Shown here: positions 7,977-17,279 of the stretch, one piece after another
Layout of the letters: every line of letters begins with the position of its first letter
Numbering within the stretch: the first letter of the stretch is position 1
NCBI GenBank assembly: GCA_928724745.1
Contig: CAKMXJ010000007.1
Location: 124,001-188,000, forward strand
Reading direction: 5' to 3'
DNA length: 64,000 nt
DNA from: Anthracocystis setariae
Lineage: Eukaryota; Basidiomycota; Ustilaginomycetes; Ustilaginales; Ustilaginaceae
Program-made: the position numbers and the translations under genes
The notes under the pieces: model-generated
Seen by the model: the letters and a program-made list of their open reading frames with translations, nothing else
The model's database searches: none
Told to the model about the DNA's origin: nothing

Positions 7977-9542
7977 ATGACGCTCGACAAGATGCTCGAG
8001 GCTGTGCTTCGAGCCGAGCACTCGCATCTTGGAACGGAGTTTACTTCTCGAGGTGGATCATGCTTCATCGCTCAGCCTAGCGGTCGGGCGCTGTTTGCCA
8101 AGATCAACAGCACGCTCGAACAGACGTTGGGTGAGGGCGAAAGTCTTCGAGCGATGGGCCACGCCCTTTCCGGTGCGGGAGAGCAGAAGCTGACGCCTCA
8201 AGTGTATGCCAGCGGTAAAGCGGAGGATGGAAGGGCTTATCTGGTCACAGATTACTTGGATCTGAGGCCTTCCATCAGCAAAGCTGGGCAGAAGGTGCTT
8301 GGCAGGAGGTTGGCAGAGATGCATAAGAACGGAAGAAGCAACGACGGAAGATTCGGATTCAACGTAGCAACGTATTGCGGAGTAACTGTAAGTGAGCGCA
8401 GCCAGTTCCATCTATGCGATGAGCGTACTGAAGATGACCACTTGACCTGATGTTCACGCCGTCGACTGTCGCAGCGGCAAGATAATACTTGGAAGACCTC
8501 TTGGCCGAAGTTCTGGGCAGACCAGAGGATCGGTGACCTTGTTGATCGTATAAACGCCGACAGTCCAGACCCGGAGCTGAAGACACTTGAAAAGCAATTG
8601 AGAGAGAAGTAAATTTTTGGTCCCCACGTATTAGCGTTCCATGCTGTCTACTGACGCTCTTCCAACTCTTCGGCTTTTTCATCAGGGTGTACCCAGTGCT
8701 GCTCCAGCCGCTCGAAGGCAGGGTCAAGCCGAGTATCCTACACGGTGATCTTTGGTGAGCCTCCTACAAAGCACACACATCCGGACAAGGACCGAGTGAA
8801 GCTGACGGAAAGCGATCACGCTGGACTACGCAGGTCTGGCAATGCTGGCACGGTCATCGGCTCGGGAGAGCCAGCGATCTTCGAGTACGTACCTCAAGTG
8901 TGGAACAGTTGTCCTTTCAAAAAATTGTTCTGACCACTTGCCAATCCTATCGACCATTTGAAATACAGCCCGTAAGTGCACACTGACTCGTGGCTTGCGG
9001 AAGCCTTGACTGACTCAACAGACAACGTCTCTTCACCGAAGGTCGAGCTACTATGGCCACAACGAAGCCGAGTAAGTTCTTTCGTCGATCTTCGTGAGCG
9101 AAAGCACGCACTGACGATCTGAACTCTTCTGGATCAGACTTGGCATCATGAACATGTTCGGCGGCTTCACACAAGATTTCTTCGACGCATATCACGAGGT
9201 CCTTCCTCGTACCGAACCATACTATCACGAGAGGCTTCGCCTGTATGAGCTCTACCACCAGTAAGTCACTGTCTCCGCCGCAGCGGCCGACTCCGCGCAG
9301 ATCGACACTCTTCTCATCCAGCTGATTTCTTCACATCTCCCCTTGTCGTTCAGTCTGAACCGTAAGTTTCATTCTTACCCCTCATCTCGAGACGGACACA
9401 TGATCGCTTACGCAGATCCCTTCGATGGACGAATGTTTTCAAATCAGACTTGCTCATGTTTAGAGGAGGCTACAGGTCAGGAGCAGTGTCGATTATGCGA
9501 TCGCTCATCCGCTTCTCGGAAACAGTCGAGGACGAAAAGTGA
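7977..9542 (+). CDS. Fructosamine/ketosamine-3-kinase, nine exons
   Basis: Phosphorylates the C3 hydroxyl of sugar adducts on proteins, destabilising early glycation products; cytosolic. Proposed exons are 7977-8387, 8475-8608, 8686-8754, 8834-8884, 8969-8971, 9042-9071, 9138-9260, 9354-9361 and 9448-9542, giving 307 residues (human FN3K has 309). Visible family motifs are FGFNVATYCG, NTW...SWPKFWADQRI, the catalytic-loop motif HGDLW followed by SGNAG, then DPSSYYGHNEAELGIMNMFGGF and a C-terminal SLIRF segment. The start was chosen because family similarity begins at MTLDKML. Exon 5 is only CCC. It sits between perfect splice signals (ATACAG before, GTAAGT after) and is needed to encode the conserved metal-binding Asp-Pro. 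Exon 8 has eight bases. The acceptor of exon 6 (CACCGAAG) is a weak AAG site. Stop is TGA at 9540. The gene converges with the HECT gene. Confidence 0.85.
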
Positions 9543-9585
9543 CTTTGTCGATCCGCTTGGCAGGTTTTTGTACAATCTTGTACAA

Positions 9586-11343
9586 TCAAGCAAATCCGAA
9601 TCCCTCGCCACCCTCGTTCATCGCGAGGAGAAGCGAAGACCTGAGTTTATCATACGAGTCGTACTGAGGCAGGTCGAGTTGGTTGAAACACGTATGCGCT
9701 GCTGGCAACCTGTCTGAGCCGTAAGCCTTGTGAATGTTAAACCTTTGCGTGCCCTGCACACCTTGAAGATGGCCGAAGCCCTCGAGAGGCACCTTGCTGG
9801 TTCCGGTGATGAATTGTAGAAGCTTGGCCTTCTCGGTCTGATCGAAGGATCGGACGGCACGCCACCACCACTGGATGACAGCATCTCCCGAAGAATAGCC
9901 GTGCAGTTCGGTGTTGTTCTTCCACGCGTCAACATCGATGTCGGGAAGACCGGAGATGAGGAGCTCGAGCTCTTGCTCGGAAAAGATGCGGATGAGGTCG
10001 GCAGGAATGATTTCGTTGAACCCGTCCAGGAAGGCGTCGATCTGCGATTTGATCGATTTGGTCAGCCTCTGCTCTGTGACAAGGCGCACGTATTCTTGCT
10101 TGTTGGCTTCCGTCACGGCAATGCTGGTACCGTTGGGCTTGAGCTCGATGATCTTGGTTTCGCCGAATTCTTCATCATCGACACTGAAGGTGAGGTCTAG
10201 GATGTCGGTAATGTCGTTGTTGAGCATCCACTCCAAGCTCTTAAAGTACTCGGGGTCGATCGACTCCAGATCGCGGTAGTCGACCGGCTTGCCAAGAATA
10301 TGCTTGTAGAAACTCCTGGTGAAGTATGCGTCTAGGAGACGACCGTCGTAGATAGCTTTGCCGATGATGCGGCCGACAAACTTGAAGAAGGAAAGATGGT
10401 CGGGATTGACATAAGACATGCGGTTTGGCTGATAGGTGGTGCGATCTGCTGCGCAGGGTTGGAAGAGCGCATAGTCTGGGTTGAACATGGCTCTTGCCAG
10501 GACTTGAAACCACTCTCTTGTGACACCCCCGGCGTCAATACCCTCCTCGTTGTTGAAGCGAACATTGAGTTTGCCGTGCTTGACCTCGGGGCCCGTCTTT
10601 CTGGAAAAGTACCTGAAGCTGTCCTCGAAAACCGAATTCCTGCGAACCGAGAGCGAGAGCGGTGTATAGTGATCCCTTCGACCCTTATGCAGCTGTTGTG
10701 TGAAGTAGTTCTTTTTGTTGTCAAAGTCCAGCACCTTGGGGTTGCGGACGAGGAGTGCAAACGAGCCAGACATGAGCGAAGGGTTCTGGCGCACCATGAT
10801 GTTGAGGATCTTGCGGTGCTGTTCGGTGAAGGCAAAGAAATTTTCCTCCATTGCCTCTCGGGATGATTTCGGACCTCCTTCTGTGGACGAGCGACTCCGT
10901 GGCGGTCGTGTTTCGGAAACGCTTGCGCTTTCTGAATCTGGACTTGGATCGGCTACATGCTGCGAGACCACCATCATACTCTCGATCAAAGGCAAGAGGA
11001 TCTGAGCGGCTCCGGGGTCGTTTTTCATTCTGGAGAGCACAGCGCTGAGCTTTGACCACAAGGTGTCAAACTGAAAATTCTCGTAGATCTTTGCCAGCTT
11101 AGCTTCGTCTTCCTCTCGTCTCTTCTTTTGGGCTTCACTGTTGGTGGTGTCAGACTTGTGACGTGCTGCTGAGCCGGGACCTGCTTCGTCGCGGTCGATG
11201 TTGCGCAAGAAGGCACCAAGCATTTGAAGGTCCTCGACGGGAGGCATGGCCATGGTTTGCAACATGTCCTGTACGGAGATCCCGCTGTGGTTGCTCGTGA
11301 CGACATTATCAAGCACATGACGAACGTCGGAGGGTTCAGGCAT
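9586..11343 (-). CDS. HECT-domain ubiquitin ligase, Tom1/HUWE1 C-terminal part only
   Basis: A 585-residue ORF covering the last part of the Tom1/HUWE1 family: a helical region (residues about 85-150), an acidic/Ser-rich linker, then a full HECT domain (about 230-585). HECT landmarks include FNNEEGIDAGGVTREW, the E2-binding N-lobe and the catalytic cysteine in HTCFNQLDLPQY (Cys552), with the conserved hydrophobic C-terminus (GFGFA). Tom1-family proteins usually exceed 3000 residues, yet only about 620 bp separate this start from the next gene. The substrate-recruiting N-terminus is therefore absent. Upstream of the ATG the frame stays open for about 70 bases to a stop, with no other in-frame Met. 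It may be a truncated duplicate that still encodes a competent catalytic module, or the fragment left by a rearrangement. The domain itself shows no breaks. Confidence 0.8.
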   Translation of the reverse strand: MPEPSDVRHVLDNVVTSNHSGISVQDMLQTMAMPPVEDLQMLGAFLRNIDRDEAGPGSAARHKSDTTNSEAQKKRREEDEAKLAKIYENFQFDTLWSKLSAVLSRMKNDPGAAQILLPLIESMMVVSQHVADPSPDSESASVSETRPPRSRSSTEGGPKSSREAMEENFFAFTEQHRKILNIMVRQNPSLMSGSFALLVRNPKVLDFDNKKNYFTQQLHKGRRDHYTPLSLSVRRNSVFEDSFRYFSRKTGPEVKHGKLNVRFNNEEGIDAGGVTREWFQVLARAMFNPDYALFQPCAADRTTYQPNRMSYVNPDHLSFFKFVGRIIGKAIYDGRLLDAYFTRSFYKHILGKPVDYRDLESIDPEYFKSLEWMLNNDITDILDLTFSVDDEEFGETKIIELKPNGTSIAVTEANKQEYVRLVTEQRLTKSIKSQIDAFLDGFNEIIPADLIRIFSEQELELLISGLPDIDVDAWKNNTELHGYSSGDAVIQWWWRAVRSFDQTEKAKLLQFITGTSKVPLEGFGHLQGVQGTQRFNIHKAYGSDRLPAAHTCFNQLDLPQYDSYDKLRSSLLLAMNEGGEGFGFA

Positions 11344-11963
11344 GGCGCGCAGCGTGCCTTGATCTGCTCGGCTTGAGAAAGAGTATGCGTGCTCTTGGGG
11401 GCTTCTTGGAGGATGGGGCTACGAAAGCCAAGTTCGGTGGTTGGTAGGAAACGAGTTGCCAGGGCTGGCTGGCGCACGCTGTTGAGAGAATGTGTAAATG
11501 CTGGATAATGAATGGCTGTTTCCAGTCGCCTGCGTCAGGAGCCAGATAGATGTGCGAAGCGATATGTGTGAATGCAGCGAGAGGTTGGTGGGCGGTTGTT
11601 GAACTGAATAGAGACGGTGAATTCCGAAAGTTGACTCACGAAGGCTCAACAAAAGACAGAAAGACGCTCTCTTGCAAAGTGGAGCGAGCACTCTTGAATT
11701 CTGGCCGAGGGATCTCGATGGCGGTTTCGATAGGAGTCCCGATGTGAGGCAACTGAGAGCCTCAGCCTCCACGCAGATTAGACTCAACAACGTTGAAAAG
11801 ATGCACGACATGCATGTTGAGCTGCACGCCCTCATACTTAACCCTCACAAAAGCGGGGCGATCCACTCTCTCCTTCCCTAACCCCACAAGAAACTCCCAA
11901 AGAAAAATTTGCAAGCCTGTGCGCCACTGTCGGTGCTACTCCTCACCACCGATCCGCTGCAAA
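11344..11963. promoter_or_regulatory. Divergent intergenic region between HECT and UBE2W-like genes
   Basis: 620 bp between two divergent ATGs that both belong to the ubiquitin pathway. No additional Tom1 coding sequence could be followed in any frame. A shared promoter is plausible from the layout, but no TATA or paired motif was identified. Confidence 0.4.
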
Positions 11964-12599
11964 GATGAGGATCGCTACCAAGCGGTTGTCCAAGGAGCTG
12001 TAAGTCTCGTGCATCCTTCAACGGTATGTAGCTAGAAAACTGATTGTCGCAAATGTATTGTCCTGTCGTAACAGCTCGGACATCAGGGCCAAGGGACTTC
12101 CTGAAGGCTTTTCGATCATCAAGGCAGAAGACTTCCAAGAGTGGCAATTCTCGATCGAGGTCCTGGGCAACAGCCTCTACGAAGGCCAGAAATTTGCACT
12201 TCGCTTTCGATTCTCAGACACTTACCCCATGGAAAGCCCCGAAGTTGTCTTCATGGTAACCGACGGTTTCAAAGCACCCATCGCAAGTATCATATTCATC
12301 GATTCAGTCCCGAACGTTGACAAGCCAAGTCTACTGACCACGAAGCTCCCATGTTCTTTCTTGCATTTCGTCGCCTTCTACAGCATCCACACGTGTACAG
12401 CAACGGTCACATTTGCGCATCGATCCTGGGCAACGAATGGTCGCCCGTCCTCAACGTCAGCTCAGTATTGCTCACACTACAAAGCATGCTGGCGAGCTGC
12501 AAGCAACTCCACCCACCACCGGACAACGACGCTTACATCAAACGCGCACCATTTTCACCAAAAGACAGCCGCTTCGTTTACGATGACGACACGGTTTGA
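11964..12599 (+). CDS. Ubiquitin-conjugating enzyme E2, UBE2W/Ubc16 type
   Basis: Transfers ubiquitin; UBE2W enzymes are known for attaching it to protein N-termini. Three exons, 11964-11998, 12075-12282 and 12384-12599, give 152 residues, the usual size. The UBC fold is complete: RLSKEL at the start, FRFSDTYPMESPEV, then HPHVYSNGHICASIL with catalytic Cys92 and SPVLNVSSVLLTLQSML. UBE2W has a His in place of the usual Asn position of the HPN motif, and HPH is seen here. The C-terminus FVYDDDTV matches the short tail of the family. The second intron starts with GC (GCAAGT), a GC-AG intron; using the preceding bases as a GT donor is impossible without losing the HPH motif. It is divergent from the HECT gene. 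Confidence 0.88.
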
Positions 12600-12773
12600 G
12601 CCTTCTACGCAATTGACACGGTTCACAATAATGCAAGATACAAGTTGTAGGTCAGGATGACATTGCGGGAGGTGTGACAATTTTGGGGGATGGCGATTCA
12701 CGCTGCCGCGAAATCACAGGGGGGCGGGGCAAGAGACTTCCGCACGGCTCTGCGGCACGAACAAGTCAATGCT

Positions 12774-14069
12774 TTAAGCTGAATTGCTGGCGGTGCGACT
12801 AAAGAAGGCCTTCTGCTCACCGCAGACCGAGTTGACGCAACCGGGACACCTGAGCAACATCTGCTTGCTGGTGAAGCCCTGGCTCCAGACATCCTCACCC
12901 CGCTTCTCACCCTCGATCCGGCTTGGTGTGCCCTCGACAGCGGAGAGGTGCGAGGCACAGATCTCGGCCATCGCGCGGATGAAAGTGGGCTCGTCATTGA
13001 GTGACTCGGCACGCTTGAGCGTGATGCCGTGCTCGTGCGCTTCCTCTTGCAACTCGATATCGATTTCGTACAGAGTTTCGATGTGGTCACTGGTGAAGGC
13101 GATGGGGACGACGATGGCGTCCTTATGACCCTGCTTAGCCCAGCCCTTGATGGTGTCGCTGGTCTGAGGACCAAGCCAGGCTGCCGGGCCAACCTGCGAC
13201 TGCCAAGTGACTCGGTACGGGTTGCTCCACTTCAAGCGCGTCATGACGGCTGCGACGGTGGCAGCTACCTCGGCGGGATAAGGATCACCTCGACCAGAGA
13301 CGATCTGCATTGGTAGCGAATGAGCAGAGAACATGATCGGCACCTTGTTGCGCTTCTCCTCTGGATACGTGTCCAGAACGGCCTGGATGCGGTTGGTGAA
13401 GGCTTCGACCAAAAGCGGATGAGTAGGCCATCGGTCAATCAGCGACCACGAGATGTTGGCCTCGGGTGCGCCGCGCTGCTTACGCCTCTGGATTTCGCGA
13501 TAAAGCTCGTTGAGGTTGCTACCCGTGGTACTGCAGCTATACTGGGGATACTGAGTGAAGCCGACAGCCCGGGTGACGCCATCCTCGGCCATCTGATCGA
13601 GCGCCTCTTCGGTCAAGGGACGTGCATATCGGAAGGCGACATAGACCTTGTGTGGGGCAGTCTCGGGATGGAGCTCGTCGAGCAACTCGGTCATTGCCTT
13701 GCCTTGGGTCCTTGTCCATCGCAGAATGGGCGAACCACCACCGATCTTGTTGTACTGATCGACGATCTTGGGCGTCCTCCTACGAGCGATGAGAGGGGCA
13801 AGACGGGACTGAAAGGGAAGCTGGATGAGCTCACGGTCGTGAAACAGTCGCGAGAGGAAGTCACCGACCTCCTCGTTGGTGGAAGTGGAGGGACCGCCCA
13901 TGTTCATCAGAAGGACTCCGGTGGGTGGCTTGTTTTGATTTTTGGCTTCAAAAGCCAACGTTCGATGCAGAGGCGTTACTCGAGCCAACATGATCGATGC
14001 GGAAGACTCCACCAGCTTGGCACGGCTTGAGACCCCAAGCAAAGTCAACCTTGACGAGCTCGAGAACAT
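12774..14069 (-). CDS. HEM15: Ferrochelatase, mitochondrial
   Basis: Inserts Fe2+ into protoporphyrin IX, the last step of haem synthesis, on the matrix side of the inner mitochondrial membrane. A single exon of 431 residues from ATG 14067-14069; an upstream in-frame ATG at 14324 would add 85 atypical residues and is less likely. An Arg/Ser-rich N-terminus fits a presequence. Core motifs are GVLLMNMGGP, GGGSPI, QYPQYSCSTTGSN, MFSAHSLP, TWQSQVGP and the FTSDHIETLYEID active-site segment. The Fe-S ligands typical of animal and many fungal enzymes are present: the Cys in QYSCST and C-terminal Cys408, Cys411 and Cys416 (CPGCVNSVC). A copia LTR begins 277 bp upstream of the start, so the distal promoter has been displaced by 14 kb. 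Confidence 0.92.
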   Translation of the reverse strand: MFSSSSRLTLLGVSSRAKLVESSASIMLARVTPLHRTLAFEAKNQNKPPTGVLLMNMGGPSTSTNEEVGDFLSRLFHDRELIQLPFQSRLAPLIARRRTPKIVDQYNKIGGGSPILRWTRTQGKAMTELLDELHPETAPHKVYVAFRYARPLTEEALDQMAEDGVTRAVGFTQYPQYSCSTTGSNLNELYREIQRRKQRGAPEANISWSLIDRWPTHPLLVEAFTNRIQAVLDTYPEEKRNKVPIMFSAHSLPMQIVSGRGDPYPAEVAATVAAVMTRLKWSNPYRVTWQSQVGPAAWLGPQTSDTIKGWAKQGHKDAIVVPIAFTSDHIETLYEIDIELQEEAHEHGITLKRAESLNDEPTFIRAMAEICASHLSAVEGTPSRIEGEKRGEDVWSQGFTSKQMLLRCPGCVNSVCGEQKAFFSRTASNSA

Positions 14070-14346
14070 GTCGTACAAGTAACGAAAGCTAAGCGCCAAT
14101 GTGGAGGTCCCGGAGAGGTGATGTGATTGTGGAACGAAGCCAAGTGTCTGCGATGGAATCGGATTGGAGGATGAAGGAGTACAAGACAGAAAGCAGTGAG
14201 GAAGAAGGTGATAGCTTGAAGGAATGAAGTGGTTCGAGCTGCAAGTTCGGAAGTTGTCGATCTGCAACACCCAAATCGTGATACCAAAAAGTACTGCATA
14301 CGTGCTGCCGCATCGCGTAATCACGCCCAGCCAATGGCCATGCGGC
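14070..14346. promoter_or_regulatory. Remaining upstream region of ferrochelatase
   Basis: 277 bp between the HEM15 ATG and the 5' LTR of the copia element. The last five bases, GCGGC (14342-14346), are the left copy of the target duplication. Any promoter element further upstream now lies beyond 28387. Confidence 0.5.
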
Positions 14347-14585
14347 TGTTAAGAATTGTCTCGAGTCAAAGAATAAAATCCCACAAAATATGTTAGTTCA
14401 CGATAGTTTCCCCGATCCACATTTTCGATATGCGATATGCGACATGCGATATGCACCAGCGACTTCACTACAATATGCGGTATGCTACAGCACAGACGTC
14501 GCAACCTCAATTTTGTATATAAGTTGGTCAGATTCACGTATTTTAGCAGCCGAAATTTTAGTTAGTTTCTCATTTATTTTTCACA
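14347..14585 (+). repeat. 5' LTR of the copia element
   Basis: 239 bp, TG...CA ends. A TATA-like word (TATATAAG, about 14516-14523) lies near the 3' side, suiting LTR-driven transcription. Four GATATGC/GACATGC-type heptamers stand in tandem (about 14427-14455). It differs from the 3' LTR at 14363, 14434 and 14448, always G here and A there. Confidence 0.95.
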
Positions 14586-14597
14586 GGTTATGAGCCC
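14586..14597 (+). other. Copia primer-binding site matching initiator tRNA-Met
   Basis: GGTTATGAGCCC starts at the first base after the LTR. It is complementary to the anticodon stem-loop of fungal initiator tRNA-Met (GGGCTCATAACC), not to its 3' CCA end. Drosophila copia uses such a half-tRNA primer. Confidence 0.75.
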
Positions 14598-14681
14598 AAG
14601 CTACTCCTCTGCAAAAGCTAAGTAAAAGAAAGAGATACGACATCAGACCAACAAACATTAACCAAGTAACAAGATAACACA

Positions 14682-16228
14682 ATGGAAAAAGAGAGTGGAC
14701 TCCTCGGCATTCCCAAGCTCAAGTCGTTGGACGACTACTTCGCTTGGAAGGAAGACTTCACTGCAGTAATGATGTCGAAAGGTAAAGTGTACATGTGCAT
14801 CACGCAGAGTATGGATAAACTAAGTAAGAATTCCGCTAAATCGAAGGAAGAATGGGACGAAGCAGCCATGAAGGCAAAAGGTATGATACTATACGCGATT
14901 GGTCAGGACTACAGACACCTGGTGAAGTCACTAGACTCCGCACACGAAATGTGGGAGCGACTTCGCGAACATTTTGAAGAAAGGCTGAGCCTAAGGCTCG
15001 TAATACTAAGAAGTCAGTTAAACACAATCAAGCAAGAAGACAAGGAAAGTGTCGATTCATTCGCATCAAGAATCGCCAAAATATGCGAACAATTAGACCT
15101 AGTCGGAGACAAGATGGACATCGAACGGCGCATGCTAGCGCTACTAACCGGACTTCGCCCAGAATACAACCAATGGAAAGCAATGATACAACACGAAAAC
15201 GACACATACAAGAAATTCATGAAAAGAGAATTTCAATTTCAGGACGAAAATGGAAAATTACACAAGGTCACTCAAACAATTGACGAAGTCAACGAGTTGG
15301 AAAGGTACAACGACGCTCTGAGGTTGCTCAGAGCACGAGAAGAAGAACTACTTCGAGAACAAGCGACGCGCTCAAACACCAGGTCGGAAATGGCGATGTC
15401 AGTGGGACCCCAACAAGTAGGCCCACGACAACACAACAACTACGCCGTTTGTACATGCTACAAATGTGGAAAACCAGGCCACATCCAGGCAGTGTGTGGA
15501 CTCAGATGCACAAAGTGTGGGCGTCTAGGACATCACACTGAACACTGCAGGAAAGGTGCTATGATGTCGAAACAGAGACCCGGGACCAAGACCACGGAAT
15601 CAGCTCACGTGGCTTCCACACAATTCGGCGAAGAAAACAATCAAGAAACGGACGTGTCGAACACTGCAGACCCTGCAGCCGCATACAATCTCCACTTCGC
15701 AAGTACAGCTCAAGTGATTGCCGATGACATCGGTAATCACAAATCCCTCCTCGCTGACCGAAGTCACATCAGAGATGAAGGATGGGTCCTCGATTCAGGG
15801 GCATCGTCACACATGACGAACAAGAAGGAGTTCTTCCACACGTTGACGAGGAAAGGAGAAAATTTACGAATTAGGACGGCGACAGGCCAGGAAGTTAAGG
15901 TCGAAGGAACGGGAAAAGTGGAATTCGTACCAACCATAGACGGCAGACAGGGTGACGTCGTAACACTTGATGAAGTGCTCTACGCTCCAGAACTGTCGGC
16001 AAACTTGATTTCGCTTGCAAACCTAATCAAATCAACAAAGATTAACTTCGACACAGGACGAAAGGATATAGCTGCCAAAATCAGCTCAAATGGAAAGAAA
16101 ATACTACAATGTAGATACGAAGGAAACATGATGGTGTTGCAAGGACACACTATCAAACGCGAAGTCGCCAACCTCACAAATATCAAAGACACGGACATCG
16201 AAGCCTGGCACAGGCGGCTTGGTCACGC
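14682..16228 (+). pseudogene. Copia gag-pol, 5' part (interrupted by gypsy insertion)
   Basis: Encodes a UBN2-type gag (about residues 1-230), two zinc knuckles (CYKCGKPGHIQAVC and CTKCGRLGHHTEHC, about 259-291), the aspartic protease motif WVLDSGASSHMT (about 370) and the start of the GAG-pre-integrase domain (AWHRRLGH). At 16228 the frame runs into the gypsy LTR and stops 67 nt later (16293-16295). The 3' remainder is at 23886-26481. The part present contains no stop codons, so the break is the insertion alone. As it stands it could yield only gag and protease. Confidence 0.92.
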
Positions 16229-16556
16229 TGTCAAAGTAAGAAAAGCAAAAGCTGGGAAAGCGTTGACAAGACAAGCAAAGGCTAACAACAGATAGAACAA
16301 GCTTGGAATAGGAATAGAATGATGGTAATTGAGAGAGAAAAGGCGGTCGCAAAAAGTGAGGTTTTATAAGGAACTTAGACGGCCGGATAAGCCGAAAAAA
16401 ATTGGAAAGGTCAGCTGACCGGCTGCTGGCTAAGCCTCGGAACGGAAAAATTGGCTAAGCCTCGGAACGGAAAAAAGTCAGAAGCAAGCTACAGGCCGAA
16501 ACCCGAAGCTAGCTGTGACCGCCGAAACCCGAAGCTAGCTGTTACCTCCGTTGACA
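16229..16556 (-). repeat. Gypsy LTR (3' LTR in element orientation)
   Basis: 328 bp; contains internal direct duplications of TTGGCTAAGCCTCGGAACGG and of CCGAAACCCGAAGCTAGCTG. Identical to the other LTR except at 16424. Confidence 0.95.
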
Positions 16557-17279
16557 GAGCCCGAACAAAACGAAGGCTCCGTCCTCGGAGACTTGACAGA
16601 AGCTTGGAGAGAAAGAAAAGAAGTGGAAAAACGACAAGGAAAAACTAGGAGAACAAGAAGAGTTCGAACTTAAGATCGAAAATAGGGAAAGCCAAGTCTG
16701 AATGCCTTGAACACGCCAGTGTCGTTAACGTTAGACTGGTGAGACCATAGCTTAGAGGTTGCAGAGTCCGCATCGTGAGGTGGAACAACCTTGGCTAAGT
16801 CTTGGGCTTAGGTATCGTTGGCAGCGTCAAGAAAACATTAGTTGAAAAAGTCGAAAGAGATTGAAGGTGGATGATGAGAGCCGGAGAAAAAACTGAATAG
16901 AGTGTTCGACATGGAGACGATTGATGAACTGCTAGACACTGATTTCTCCAGAATGGAAAACGATAAGACCGCCAAGCATCCTTTGAATGATGAACACCAT
17001 TGAGCAGTGGTTTGAATGAATGACGATCATGAAGTCTGGTAGCATGGAGATAGCTCGAATCGATGAGGCATCGGGTCGCATGATGGCTACGACGATGTTG
17101 ATGGAGAACCGATGTGCGATTGGCATTGGGGTAATCGAAAGAAGAAAGCCGAGAAGTAGAAGGATTGCGAAAGTAGAAGGGTTGCTCGAGATTGAGAAGA
17201 AAAGCTGAAGTAGAAAAGCCGAAGACAAGAAGTAGAAGAATTGCTTGATGTAATCGTGGTCAAAGGCAGGAAGAAGGGA
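16557..17279 (-). other. Gypsy 3' non-coding segment
   Basis: About 720 bp between the pol stop and the 3' LTR. No ORF of substance and no motif recognised; purine-rich on the plus strand. Confidence 0.5.

Noticed and set aside
13320..14030. 236-codon plus-strand ORF opposite ferrochelatase
   Set aside because: Antisense shadow; the minus strand carries complete ferrochelatase motifs.
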